Shown: positions 6,330-12,221 of the stretch, one piece after another
Position numbering within the stretch: the first letter of the stretch is position 1
How the letters are laid out: every line of letters begins with the position of its first letter
Origin: Patescibacteria group bacterium
Lineage (GTDB): Bacteria > Patescibacteriota > Microgenomatia > UBA10105
DNA length: 14,558 nt
Reading direction: 5' to 3'
Assembly (NCBI GenBank): GCA_003524845.1
Contig: DQGR01000076.1
Location: forward strand, 1-14,558
Translations under genes and position numbers: made by a program
The notes under the pieces: generated by a model
What the model saw: the letters and a program-made list of their open reading frames with translations, nothing else
What the model was told of the DNA's origin: nothing
Databases searched by the model: none

Positions 6330-6338
6330 ATTATAGCA
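6330..6338 (-). promoter_or_regulatory. Extended -10 promoter of the small ORF and typA
   Basis: The minus strand reads TGCTATAAT (6338-6330), a perfect TATAAT with the extended TGn motif, so a -35 box is not needed; none resembling TTGACA is present 17 bp upstream. It ends 6 bp before the ATG at 6323, predicting a leaderless mRNA. It lies 10 bp past the end of the LCP gene. Confidence 0.65.
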
Positions 6339-6348
6339 GTTTTAAAGC

Positions 6349-7431
6349 TCATTTGCTCATTTCCTGTTGAATAAACTGCTGTACTCCTGTCCAGTCGTGC
6401 ATACCAGCTTTGGGGATAATTATGGAGCCTAAACTGGAAGAGCTTGAGATAGCTAAAACATTGGTGGTGGAGAGATTGATCGTGATTTTTTTAAAGTCAA
6501 AACTGGCTTTAGCTAGAGGCGCCAGATACTTGACGATGTCCAGGTCAATATCCGTATAAATATTATTTTTGGCTTTGGTAAATAAATCAGGTAACTGATC
6601 AATCAGCTCAAGCGAAATGATTTTATTGGCAACTGCCTGAAGCACCTCTTGCTGCCGTTTGCCGCGGGAAATATCGCCCTCGCCAGAACCATGGCGGGAG
6701 CGGACGTACTCAAGCGCGTCGCCGCCCTCCATTTTATTAAGTCCCGGATCAAAATGCAGGCGTTTATACCGGCACGTAAACTGGCGTTCGAGTTCAAACC
6801 CGGAATATTTTTGATGAACTTCAGTAATTTCTTCAGGAGTCATCTTACACAAGTTGAGTTCCTCACCTTTAATCGGATACCAGGGATCGTCAAGCGTTTC
6901 ATATACATCAACCTCAATGCCACCCAGATCCTGGCCGATCAAGCGCTGGAAGCCGACAAAATCGATGCCAATCACGTAGGCCACATTAAGACCGGTGATT
7001 TGTGAGATGGCTTTCTTGAGCTGAGGCGCCCCATTTTGTAGGAATTCGTTTTTGCCAGAATCGGAAAAAGCGACGGCATTGAGCTTCATTTCGCCTTTTT
7101 CGGTTTTGACCAGTAAATCCCGCGGGAGCGCAATAAGTGCAATTTTTTTCTGCTGAAAATCTACATAGAGGAGTTGGTTAGCATCAGTCAAATACCCGCC
7201 GTCGTGCCCGGCTCCGCCAAAACCTACCAGCAGAATGCCCAGGTTATCAACGTTAGTGAGATCGATGTTCGGATCGGGCTGGTCAGTATCTGCCAGTACC
7301 TCGGTTGGCACAGTTGCGTTCGTATCAGCGTGTTTGCCAATAGGAATTACCAAAGCAAAGCTGGTGGCGACAAAGCTGAGTAGTGAGGCAACCAGCATGG
7401 CTTTTTTGTGGGTCGAAAGGTTGAGGTGCAT
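6349..7431 (-). CDS. LytR-CpsA-Psr (LCP) family cell-wall ligase
   Basis: A 360-residue membrane-anchored LCP protein. Residues about 11-30 form the N-terminal membrane anchor (AMLVASLLSFVATSFALVI), followed by a polar linker and the LCP domain from about 60. Family signatures are LGILLVGFGGAG, the conserved Arg in ALPRDLLV (about 104), GIDFVGFQRLIGQDLGGIEVDV (155-176) and the catalytic-site stretch EYVRSRHGSGEGDISRGKRQQEVL (Arg244, Arg246, Asp253, Arg256, Arg259). LCP enzymes transfer undecaprenyl-linked glycopolymers onto peptidoglycan or onto proteins at the outer membrane face. Cys195 and Cys220 could be a disulfide. The gene is preceded by a transposase and its REP hairpins; a tandem 16-bp repeat touches its start codon, and I see no good promoter or ribosome site immediately before it. 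Confidence 0.93.
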   Translation of the reverse strand: MHLNLSTHKKAMLVASLLSFVATSFALVIPIGKHADTNATVPTEVLADTDQPDPNIDLTNVDNLGILLVGFGGAGHDGGYLTDANQLLYVDFQQKKIALIALPRDLLVKTEKGEMKLNAVAFSDSGKNEFLQNGAPQLKKAISQITGLNVAYVIGIDFVGFQRLIGQDLGGIEVDVYETLDDPWYPIKGEELNLCKMTPEEITEVHQKYSGFELERQFTCRYKRLHFDPGLNKMEGGDALEYVRSRHGSGEGDISRGKRQQEVLQAVANKIISLELIDQLPDLFTKAKNNIYTDIDLDIVKYLAPLAKASFDFKKITINLSTTNVLAISSSSSLGSIIIPKAGMHDWTGVQQFIQQEMSK

Positions 7432-7461
7432 AAGTTCCCAAAGCTATAAGTTCCCAAAGCT
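7430..7461. repeat. Tandem duplication of a 16-bp unit at the LCP start
   Basis: ATAAGTTCCCAAAGCT occurs twice head to tail without a gap (7430-7445 and 7446-7461). Its final AAAGCT is the arm of the adjacent REP-like hairpin. The first copy overlaps the LCP start codon, so the duplication rebuilt the sequence just before translation begins and may reflect local slippage or REP insertion. Confidence 0.8.
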
Positions 7462-7470
7462 AAGCTTTGG
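7454..7470. repeat. REP-like hairpin, downstream side of the transposase
   Basis: CCAAAGCT-A-AGCTTTGG is a perfect 8-bp inverted repeat beginning 6 bp beyond the transposase stop codon. It resembles the hairpin at 8143-8159 on the other side of the gene. Such hairpins beside RAYT genes are REP sequences. Confidence 0.7.
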
Positions 7471-7476
7471 TTCTAA

Positions 7477-8109
7477 TTATTCGATCAGGACACTCTCTAT
7501 ATATTTAAGTTTTTTAGAATAGTCAATTTGATCGGCGGCAAAGTTTTTATAAACTTCGGTCTGCTTTTGCTCAGACAAAAGCCTTAGAATTTGCTCTTTA
7601 GCACAGATTGTATCATGACGCATTCCGATATAATCCGGATATGATGACCATGGGTACGTTTCCAGCTTGGTCGTAAGATTTGCCAGTAATGGATTAAGGT
7701 GGATGTAACGAGTTGTATGTAATAGTAGTTCTTCACTGGAGATATGAACTGCTTTGAACGAATTTTCAAATAGCCGGCCGGTACGCTTCCGATTCAGATT
7801 AAAATACTTGGTGTAACTTGTACTTAAACGGTGCATAAAATCGGAAATGGCATTTTCCCGGGTTTGCTGGATTACCAAATGGTAATGGTTTGGCATGAGG
7901 CAGTAACAAATAAAGCTTAGCCTTCCGCGGAAGGCTAAGCTTTGATCGAATAGCTTCAGGTCAGTTTGTGCGGTACCAACGGTTAGTAAATACTTAACTG
8001 TATACAGAAAGCGTTCATAGTCATAGTTTGCCAAAAATATTTTTCTTTTGTCTACACCGCGGTTAAATACATGATAATATTCACCATTAACAAAACTAAT
8101 TTTCCTCAT
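7477..8109 (-). CDS. REP-associated tyrosine transposase (RAYT, IS200-like Y1)
   Basis: A 210-residue Y1 HUH transposase. The N terminus RKISFVNGEYYHVFNRGVDKRKIFL is typical of RAYTs, the HUH metal-binding motif is in CLMPNHYHLVIQ (His75, His77), and the catalytic tyrosine lies in STSYTKYFNLNRKRTGRLFENSFKA (Tyr99 or Tyr102). The C-terminal part includes the family-typical YIHLNPLLA and YPWSSYPDY. The protein nicks single-stranded REP DNA and joins it through a 5' phosphotyrosine. The coding region contains a 32-bp perfect palindrome (7912-7943) built from the same motif as the flanking hairpins and read in frame as residues about 56-66. No strong promoter or ribosome site was found; TAAGCT ends 7 bp before the ATG. 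The frame is intact, so the enzyme is probably functional. Confidence 0.92.
   Translation of the reverse strand: MRKISFVNGEYYHVFNRGVDKRKIFLANYDYERFLYTVKYLLTVGTAQTDLKLFDQSLAFRGRLSFICYCLMPNHYHLVIQQTRENAISDFMHRLSTSYTKYFNLNRKRTGRLFENSFKAVHISSEELLLHTTRYIHLNPLLANLTTKLETYPWSSYPDYIGMRHDTICAKEQILRLLSEQKQTEVYKNFAADQIDYSKKLKYIESVLIE
7912..7943. repeat. 32-bp perfect palindrome inside the transposase coding region
   Basis: The sequence from 7912 to 7943 is identical to its own reverse complement, centred between 7927 and 7928 (core CCTTCCGCGGAAGG, outer arms AAAGCTTAG and CTAAGCTTT). Its arm AAAGCTTAGC also occurs at 8145-8154 in the upstream hairpin. It is read in frame as QSLAFRGRLSF just before the HUH motif region and causes no stop or shift. 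This is consistent with a REP copy captured in frame. Confidence 0.85.
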
Positions 8110-8142
8110 ACTTTTTAGCTTATCACAGCAACAATAATAAAA

Positions 8143-8175
8143 CCAAAGCTTAGCTTCGGTAGTTTAGCTTCGGTA
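8143..8175. repeat. REP-like hairpin plus direct repeat, upstream side of the transposase
   Basis: CCAAAGCT-T-AGCTTCGG (8143-8159) is an 8-bp inverted repeat with one mismatch. It overlaps two direct copies of TTAGCTTCGGTA (8150-8161 and 8164-8175). The second copy ends 7 bp before the -10 of the EpmA-like gene, so this repeat occupies the place where a -35 box would be. Confidence 0.7.
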
Positions 8176-8179
8176 ATTT

Positions 8180-8188
8180 TGCTATAAT
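8180..8188 (+). promoter_or_regulatory. Extended -10 promoter of the EpmA-like gene
   Basis: TGCTATAAT, identical to the promoter before the small ORF at 6323, ends 6 bp before the ATG at 8195. A leaderless transcript is predicted; no Shine-Dalgarno sequence fits in the gap. The -35 region is REP repeat DNA (tagttt) and does not resemble TTGACA. Confidence 0.65.
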
Positions 8189-8194
8189 TCTACG

Positions 8195-9199
8195 ATGAAA
8201 ATCACCACCTACCCCACTCATTTAAAAAATCACCAGCGGTTTTTGAAAATTAAGCAACTGATTGATGAGTTTTTACCCAAGCAAGGATACACGAAGGTTG
8301 AGGCGCCGCTTTTATCTCCGGTTCTGCTTCCGGAATCATATTTAGACATATTTGCTACTGCATACCGCTACTTTCAAAAACCGCAGGAGCTCTATCTAAC
8401 GCCGTCCTCAGAATTATTTCTGAAACGCCTGCTAGCGAGTGGTATAGGCAGTTGTTACACGCTGGACCAGGTGTTTCGCAACTCCGAGCCTACAGTCAGT
8501 AAGCACAATTTCGAGTTTACGATGTTGGAACTGTATAAAGTAAGTGCTAATTATTTTCAGATTGCCGCTGATACGCTCGCATTACTTCGTTTTATTGCGC
8601 AGAAGTTGTTTGGTAAACCGGAACTGATCTATCAAGGAAAGGTTATGAAGCTCGATAGTTTTGAAACAGTTACGGTTGCCGAAGTTTTTGAAAACTATGC
8701 ACAAATTCCGGATATTTTTAACCACCAGCAGTTTTTCAGTGCTGCTAAAGCCCGCGGCTATCGGATTGAAGAGAATTTTTCTTATGTTGATCTGTGGTCG
8801 GAGATTTACAGCCTGGCTGTTGAGCCGCATTTGGGCATGAATGGCCGTGCGACTTTGATTTACGATTATCCCAAAGAATTGGCTGCTATGGTAAATTACA
8901 ATTCTCAAAAGCAGGTTGCCGAACGCCTGGAGTTGTATATTGCTGGAGTTGAACTGGGTAACTGCGGCAATGAAACAAGCAGCAAGGGTGTACGTAAGCA
9001 GTTTGAACAGCGGTTTAAAGAAGAGATTCACGAACGAAAACGGCTGGGAAAATCAAACTACGAAGTAGACTGGGAATTTCTTGACGTATTAGAACAACTT
9101 CCTAAAACTGCCGGAATTGCAATTGGTGTTGACCGCCTGGCCATGCTGTTTTGTGACGTACGGAGTATTGAGGAGTTAAAAGTGGTCGGGATTAAATAA
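8195..9199 (+). CDS. epmA: EpmA/GenX-like lysyl-tRNA synthetase paralogue
   Basis: A 334-residue class II aminoacyl-tRNA synthetase core of the LysRS group without an N-terminal anticodon-binding domain, the size of EpmA (about 325). Motif 2 is in LDQVFRNSEPTVSKHNFEFTMLELYKV (FRNSE at 94-98, EFT at 107-109), the substrate-binding stretch is ERLELYIAGVELGNCGNE (243-260), and motif 3 is GIAIGVDRLAMLF (307-319). EpmA activates beta-lysine with ATP and attaches it to a lysine of elongation factor P, which relieves ribosome stalling at prolines. The EF-P and EpmB partners are not in this window, so its substrate is inferred. A free-standing, shortened LysRS-like protein could also have another role. 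It is transcribed divergently from the transposase and convergent with the 32-codon membrane ORF. Confidence 0.88.
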   Translation: MKITTYPTHLKNHQRFLKIKQLIDEFLPKQGYTKVEAPLLSPVLLPESYLDIFATAYRYFQKPQELYLTPSSELFLKRLLASGIGSCYTLDQVFRNSEPTVSKHNFEFTMLELYKVSANYFQIAADTLALLRFIAQKLFGKPELIYQGKVMKLDSFETVTVAEVFENYAQIPDIFNHQQFFSAAKARGYRIEENFSYVDLWSEIYSLAVEPHLGMNGRATLIYDYPKELAAMVNYNSQKQVAERLELYIAGVELGNCGNETSSKGVRKQFEQRFKEEIHERKRLGKSNYEVDWEFLDVLEQLPKTAGIAIGVDRLAMLFCDVRSIEELKVVGIK

Positions 9200-9214
9200 G
9201 TTTTTGATGCGGGG

Positions 9215-9313
9215 TTATTTGCGCGCCAGAAAATACACAATCGTGATAAATACAGCCAAGATAAAAAGTACAATTAATGATGCATCAGTGAGAACACCGC
9301 CAAAAAATTGCAT
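9215..9313 (-). CDS. Putative 32-residue single-pass membrane miniprotein
   Basis: A 32-codon ORF, start ATG at 9313 and stop TAA at 9217-9215, encoding MQFFGGVLTD followed by a 20-residue hydrophobic helix (about 11-30, including SLIVLFILAVFITIVYFLA) and RK. An almost perfect Shine-Dalgarno AAGGTGGTGA (9332-9323) ends 9 bp before the ATG, one of the strongest in the window. The shape, one helix with a short polar N terminus and basic C-terminal end, is that of small membrane subunits such as KdpF or CcoQ, but I recognise no family and see no partner genes nearby. The gene lies in an otherwise empty interval, convergent with the EpmA-like gene. Confidence 0.6.
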   Translation of the reverse strand: MQFFGGVLTDASLIVLFILAVFITIVYFLARK

Positions 9314-9322
9314 TATCGTTTT

Positions 9323-9332
9323 TCACCACCTT
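9323..9332 (-). promoter_or_regulatory. Strong Shine-Dalgarno of the 32-codon membrane ORF
   Basis: On the minus strand AAGGTGGTGA differs from the anti-Shine-Dalgarno complement AAGGAGGTGA by one base. Its spacing of 9 bp to the ATG supports translation of the miniprotein. Confidence 0.6.
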
Positions 9333-9469
9333 TCTTCAGTCCATGATTATTTCAGCCAAAAAGTCTCCTTGCTTTTCAGTTAGCTTTAACTTTACCATGA
9401 CATTGCTGTCTTATCATACAAAGCAACAATACGTTTCATGAAATTCACTGATAATTATTCCCCGTTCCC

Positions 9470-9498
9470 TTGACAAATTATTGCTTCTTCGCTAACTT
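9470..9498 (+). promoter_or_regulatory. Predicted promoter of the CAP-domain gene
   Basis: A consensus -35 TTGACA (9470-9475) is followed after 17 bp by TAACTT (9493-9498), which keeps the key first TA and last T. It ends 6 bp before the ATG at 9505, again predicting a leaderless mRNA. The weak -10 is balanced by the perfect -35. Confidence 0.55.
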
Positions 9499-9504
9499 CA
9501 GGGT

Positions 9505-10158
9505 ATGGGTTTTTATAGGATGTTGTGTGTAGTACTCATAGTTTTAGTACTACGTCTTTTTATTTTCCCTGCATATACTGAAGCGAGAAATAGTAACAAG
9601 ATAAATACGCCGTGGACAGTTATTTCTCCACTTGCTGATAAACAACCGATAACAAAAATTACGAAAATACGTAAACAACGCGCTTCTCCACTGCCATCTG
9701 CCACACCAACACCTCGTCCAAAAGACGATCAGCCTTTGGCTGAAACACCAAAACCCAGTCCGGTACAGAATGAAAACAGTATTCTGTTTCAAGTGAATCA
9801 GTATCGGAAGAAGTATGGACTAAGCGCAGTGATTGAAAACGCAACCGTATGCGCGTTTGCGCGACTGCGTCTGGGAGAGGTTACCCAACAATTTAACCAC
9901 GATGGCTTTCAAGACAGGATTAAATCCAGTACACTGCCGTATCCGGGGTATGAGCGGGTGACGGAAAACTTGGCGAAAACTGTTGATTATAAAAATGTGG
10001 TAGGATTATGGAGTAATTCCTCTGGTCACGCCGCAAATATGCGCGAAGACACTCCCTACGCATGCATTGCCAGCAGTGGCGAGTATTACGTGTATGAAGG
10101 TTGGAAACCGGCGACTAACGAGGAGTCGACCAGTGGAAAGCAGGTGTTAGTTCCGTGA
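9505..10158 (+). CDS. Secreted or membrane-anchored CAP (SCP/PR1-like) domain protein
   Basis: A 217-residue exported protein. Residues about 5-24 form a hydrophobic signal or anchor (MLCVVLIVLVLRLFIFPA), followed by a basic and then Pro/Thr/Ser-rich spacer (PLPSATPTPRPKDD, to about 90). A CAP domain of about 110 residues follows: ILFQVNQYRKKYGLSAVIEN, CAFARLRLGE, HDGF with His132, ENLA with Glu154, and LWSNSSGHAANM with His175. These His and Glu residues are the usual CAP cavity residues. Cys116 and Cys187 could form a disulfide. Bacterial CAP proteins are cell-surface proteins of mostly unknown function. It ends 140 bp before the pilus cluster on the same strand, with a structured region between. 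Confidence 0.9.
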   Translation: MGFYRMLCVVLIVLVLRLFIFPAYTEARNSNKINTPWTVISPLADKQPITKITKIRKQRASPLPSATPTPRPKDDQPLAETPKPSPVQNENSILFQVNQYRKKYGLSAVIENATVCAFARLRLGEVTQQFNHDGFQDRIKSSTLPYPGYERVTENLAKTVDYKNVVGLWSNSSGHAANMREDTPYACIASSGEYYVYEGWKPATNEESTSGKQVLVP

Positions 10159-10180
10159 TCAGGCATTGCGGCTAATTTGT

Positions 10181-10221
10181 TTGACAAGAAGGGATCCTGT
10201 AGACAGGAAAGTGCTTGTCAA
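10181..10221. repeat. Nested hairpin between the CAP gene and the pilus cluster
   Basis: Perfect outer arms TTGACAAG (10181-10188) and CTTGTCAA (10214-10221) enclose a perfect inner hairpin TCCTGT-AG-ACAGGA (10195-10208). No T run follows on either side close by, so it is not a classical terminator. It may be a 3' end structure for the CAP mRNA, or a binding site or leader structure for the pilus cluster. Confidence 0.5.
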
Positions 10222-10248
10222 TAACCAAGTATTTAAAAATGACTCCCC

Positions 10249-10277
10249 TTGTATTTCTGTTGTTTTTTTTCTACACT
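10249..10277 (+). promoter_or_regulatory. Possible promoter of the pilus cluster
   Basis: TTGTAT (10249-10254) and TACACT (10272-10277) are separated by 17 bp, giving a short leader of about 18 bases before the ATG at 10302. Both boxes match the consensus at four of six positions. An 8-T tract (10263-10270) lies in the spacer. Confidence 0.35.
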
Positions 10278-10301
10278 AGTTACTAATAAACTCAAGATCA
10301 C

Positions 10302-10769
10302 ATGTTTAAACCTTCACACGCACGAGCCTTAAAGCGATTAACGCCCATTGCGTTGCTTGCGGCAGTGATTCCGGTGTTGGTGCTGTTGGTCACTTCACCG
10401 GTCAAACTCACCTTGTTTTCTCAGGCGAGTGCTACTTCCGAGTTGCGGGTTTGGTTGGAACCGGATATTTTGCACCTTGCTCCCGGGGAAAGTGGTGAAG
10501 TGTGGGTGATGGCAAAATTTTCGCCCGAAAACAAACTGTTGCAAAATTTAACAGTCCTGGTGCAAACAGAAAACGACAAAATCTCTTTAAATCCTTCTGA
10601 AGTGCGGATGCCCAACCCATTTTACGGATGGATTCGCGTGGGTACAATCAGGGTAACTGCCCCCCAGACTCGAGGCAGTTATTCAATTGCGCCAATTATT
10701 TCTTTGCCGGCTGATAGTACGAGGGATACACAACTGATTACAGCAACCGGAACTATAGTAGTGAACTAA
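10302..10769 (+). CDS. Exported Ig-like protein, first gene of the pilus cluster
   Basis: A 155-residue protein I cannot assign to a named family. Residues 1-15 are basic (KPSHARALKRLTP), about 16-34 a membrane segment or signal (IALLAAVIPVLVLLVTSP), and the remainder a beta-rich domain: ELRVWLEPDILHLAPGESGEVWVMAKF, LTVLVQTENDKISLNPSEV, GWIRVGTIRVTAP and ITATGTIVVN. The alternating strand pattern and the 'LAPGESGEV' turn are typical of Ig-like surface domains. It lacks the prepilin cleavage motif. It is followed after 7 bp by the first pilin gene, so it is probably co-transcribed and may be a pilus accessory or anchor. No Shine-Dalgarno sequence precedes the ATG. Confidence 0.75.
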   Translation: MFKPSHARALKRLTPIALLAAVIPVLVLLVTSPVKLTLFSQASATSELRVWLEPDILHLAPGESGEVWVMAKFSPENKLLQNLTVLVQTENDKISLNPSEVRMPNPFYGWIRVGTIRVTAPQTRGSYSIAPIISLPADSTRDTQLITATGTIVVN

Positions 10770-10776
10770 ATACTTT

Positions 10777-11214
10777 ATGCGCTCGCCTGCCTTTACACTC
10801 GTTGAACTGGTGATTGTCATTGCCCTGATTGGGATCTTCGCGTTAGCTATCGGAACTGCTTTGGTTACTGCGCGTGATAATCAGGCGCTGGTAACTTCAG
10901 CCGAAACGCTCGCTGACCACTTGCGGGAAGCACATATCTTTGCCCGCAACGCCCGCGATGGGACTGCCTGGGGGATTCGCAATCTGACTTCCACAAGCTA
11001 TGCATTGGTTTCCGGAACCGATGCCTCGTGGCACACGGAAAAAGTTTATATGCTTGATCGACAAGTGACGTTCACTAGCAACTTTGCGGTCTGGTTTACG
11101 ATTGGCACCGGTACCAGTCTGGTAGCTCATACCATAGAATTGATAAACACCCACGGACGAACAATGCACGTTGAAGTTCTGGAAAGTGGTGTGGTTGACG
11201 TAGTAGCGTTATAA
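10777..11214 (+). CDS. GspH/FimT-like minor pseudopilin
   Basis: A 145-residue type IV prepilin-like protein. The N terminus MRSPA-FTLVELVIVIALIGIFALAIG has the conserved hydrophobic helix with Glu at mature position 5, and cleavage by a PilD-type peptidase would be after Ala5; the usual -1 residue is Gly, so Ala here is unusual but tolerated. A beta-rich C-terminal half (SYALVSGTDASWH, KVYMLDRQVTFTS, IELINTHGRTMHVEV) matches the GspH-like fold. In type II secretion and type IV pili, GspH/FimT is a minor subunit close to the tip. The gene is the first of four with start-stop gaps of 2-4 bp (next ATG 2 bp on), implying coupled translation without ribosome-binding sites. Confidence 0.85.
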   Translation: MRSPAFTLVELVIVIALIGIFALAIGTALVTARDNQALVTSAETLADHLREAHIFARNARDGTAWGIRNLTSTSYALVSGTDASWHTEKVYMLDRQVTFTSNFAVWFTIGTGTSLVAHTIELINTHGRTMHVEVLESGVVDVVAL

Positions 11215-11216
11215 CT

Positions 11217-11729
11217 ATGAGAATTTTTACGCGACGCGGTTTTCTGATTCTGGAAGCAATTATTGCAATTGGAATTTTAAGTGTCATTCTGGTGACGGTT
11301 TTGCCTTCATTAAGTTTTTTTGTGAAACGCGCCCGTAGGTCGCAAAATGAGACACAGGCGACTTTACTGTTACAGGAAGGTATGGAAGTAGCCTATCATG
11401 TGTTTTCTACTACCAGCAACTGGGATTTGTATGCAATAGATACTTCCTACAGACCGGTTCACAACGGGATGTGGGAACTCGTAGCCGGAGTTGACACTGA
11501 TCTGGAGACGCTCTATACCCGTAAAATTGAAATTAAAGCTGTGTGTCGTCATCCTGCAACAAGTGCGCAACCTGGCGAAATATTAGATGTACCGGATTGT
11601 TCTGCGGCACACGGGTTATTTGACCCAACTTCACGTAGCCTTATTACCACGGTTTCGTGGGATGAGGGTGGTACTGTTCAAACACTCACTGCGAAATTAT
11701 TAGTTACCAAACAGCTGCTTTCTCTTTAA
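11217..11729 (+). CDS. GspI/PilV-like minor pseudopilin
   Basis: A 170-residue prepilin-like protein. The leader MRIFTRRG is followed by FLILEAIIAIGILSVILV, giving the normal G|F cleavage site with Glu at mature position 5. The globular part is polar and contains Cys residues (about 108 and 123) that could form a disulfide. Position between an H-like and a J-like gene, and the ILEAIIAIGIL pattern, support the GspI/PilV role: a minor subunit that starts tip-complex assembly. The start is 2 bp after the preceding stop. I assign it by order and leader, not by alignment. Confidence 0.8.
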   Translation: MRIFTRRGFLILEAIIAIGILSVILVTVLPSLSFFVKRARRSQNETQATLLLQEGMEVAYHVFSTTSNWDLYAIDTSYRPVHNGMWELVAGVDTDLETLYTRKIEIKAVCRHPATSAQPGEILDVPDCSAAHGLFDPTSRSLITTVSWDEGGTVQTLTAKLLVTKQLLSL

Positions 11730-11731
11730 GT

Positions 11732-12217
11732 ATGAAAAGAGATATGAAATTACGAACAGGTTTTACCTTAATGGAACTTTTGATCGGCATGACGCTCATT
11801 AGTTTTATTTTTCTGGGCGTGATTACGGCTACGGCCGTGCTACTCAATTCCAATGCCCGGGTAAAGCAGATTGACCACCTGGAACAGGCAAAAAACGATC
11901 TGCAACTGGAATTTTCCAATTCCATCCGCTGGGCCAAAGCAATTACCATTGTTTCACCTTCAGAACTCACGATTACGAACTCGGATAGTAGTACCAGTGC
12001 ATACCAACTCGATGTCAGTACCAAACGCATTGTCAAAAACGGGGTGCCGATTACGAGTGATACCGTAGATATTATGAATTTTGAAATTAACGACTACTCC
12101 CGTCTGCCAGCACCTGCTCTTCGCAGTCTTCAGTTGTTTATTGAAATGCAGCACCATGATTTTAGCGCGGTGCGGCAAACCTTCCGGCTGGTAGTTTCGC
12201 AGCGCGTCGGGTCATAA
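11732..12217 (+). CDS. GspJ/PilW-like minor pseudopilin
   Basis: A 161-residue prepilin-like protein with leader MKRDMKLRTG, cleavage G|F, and helix FTLMELLIGMTLISFIFLGVI (Glu at mature position 5). It continues through a long amphipathic helix (RVKQIDHLEQAKNDLQLEF) into a beta-rich domain with ending RQTFRLVVSQRVGS. GspJ/PilW forms part of the pseudopilus tip with GspI and GspK. The 2-bp gap before it and 4-bp gap after it place it in one operon with its neighbours. Confidence 0.8.
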   Translation: MKRDMKLRTGFTLMELLIGMTLISFIFLGVITATAVLLNSNARVKQIDHLEQAKNDLQLEFSNSIRWAKAITIVSPSELTITNSDSSTSAYQLDVSTKRIVKNGVPITSDTVDIMNFEINDYSRLPAPALRSLQLFIEMQHHDFSAVRQTFRLVVSQRVGS

Positions 12218-12221
12218 CCAT

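Larger units (their letters stand above)
7454..8159 (-). mobile_element. REPtron-like unit: RAYT gene bracketed by REP hairpins
   Basis: A Y1 transposase gene has CC-R-AAGCT-type hairpins within 6 bp of its 3' end and about 34 bp of its 5' end. This is the usual layout of REP-associated tyrosine transposases, which are usually single-copy, vertically kept genes thought to spread the REP sequences. No insertion-sequence terminal repeats or target duplication can be defined, so the limits given are those of the hairpins. Confidence 0.65.

Noticed and set aside
8582..9031. 149-codon minus-strand open frame opposite the EpmA-like gene
   Set aside because: Antisense shadow of a conserved enzyme core; no start signals of its own.
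9336..9398. 20-codon ORF on the minus strand (MVKLKLTEKQGDFLAEIIMD) ending just before the Shine-Dalgarno of the membrane miniprotein
   Set aside because: Very short, with no ribosome site or well-placed promoter of its own; too likely to occur by chance.
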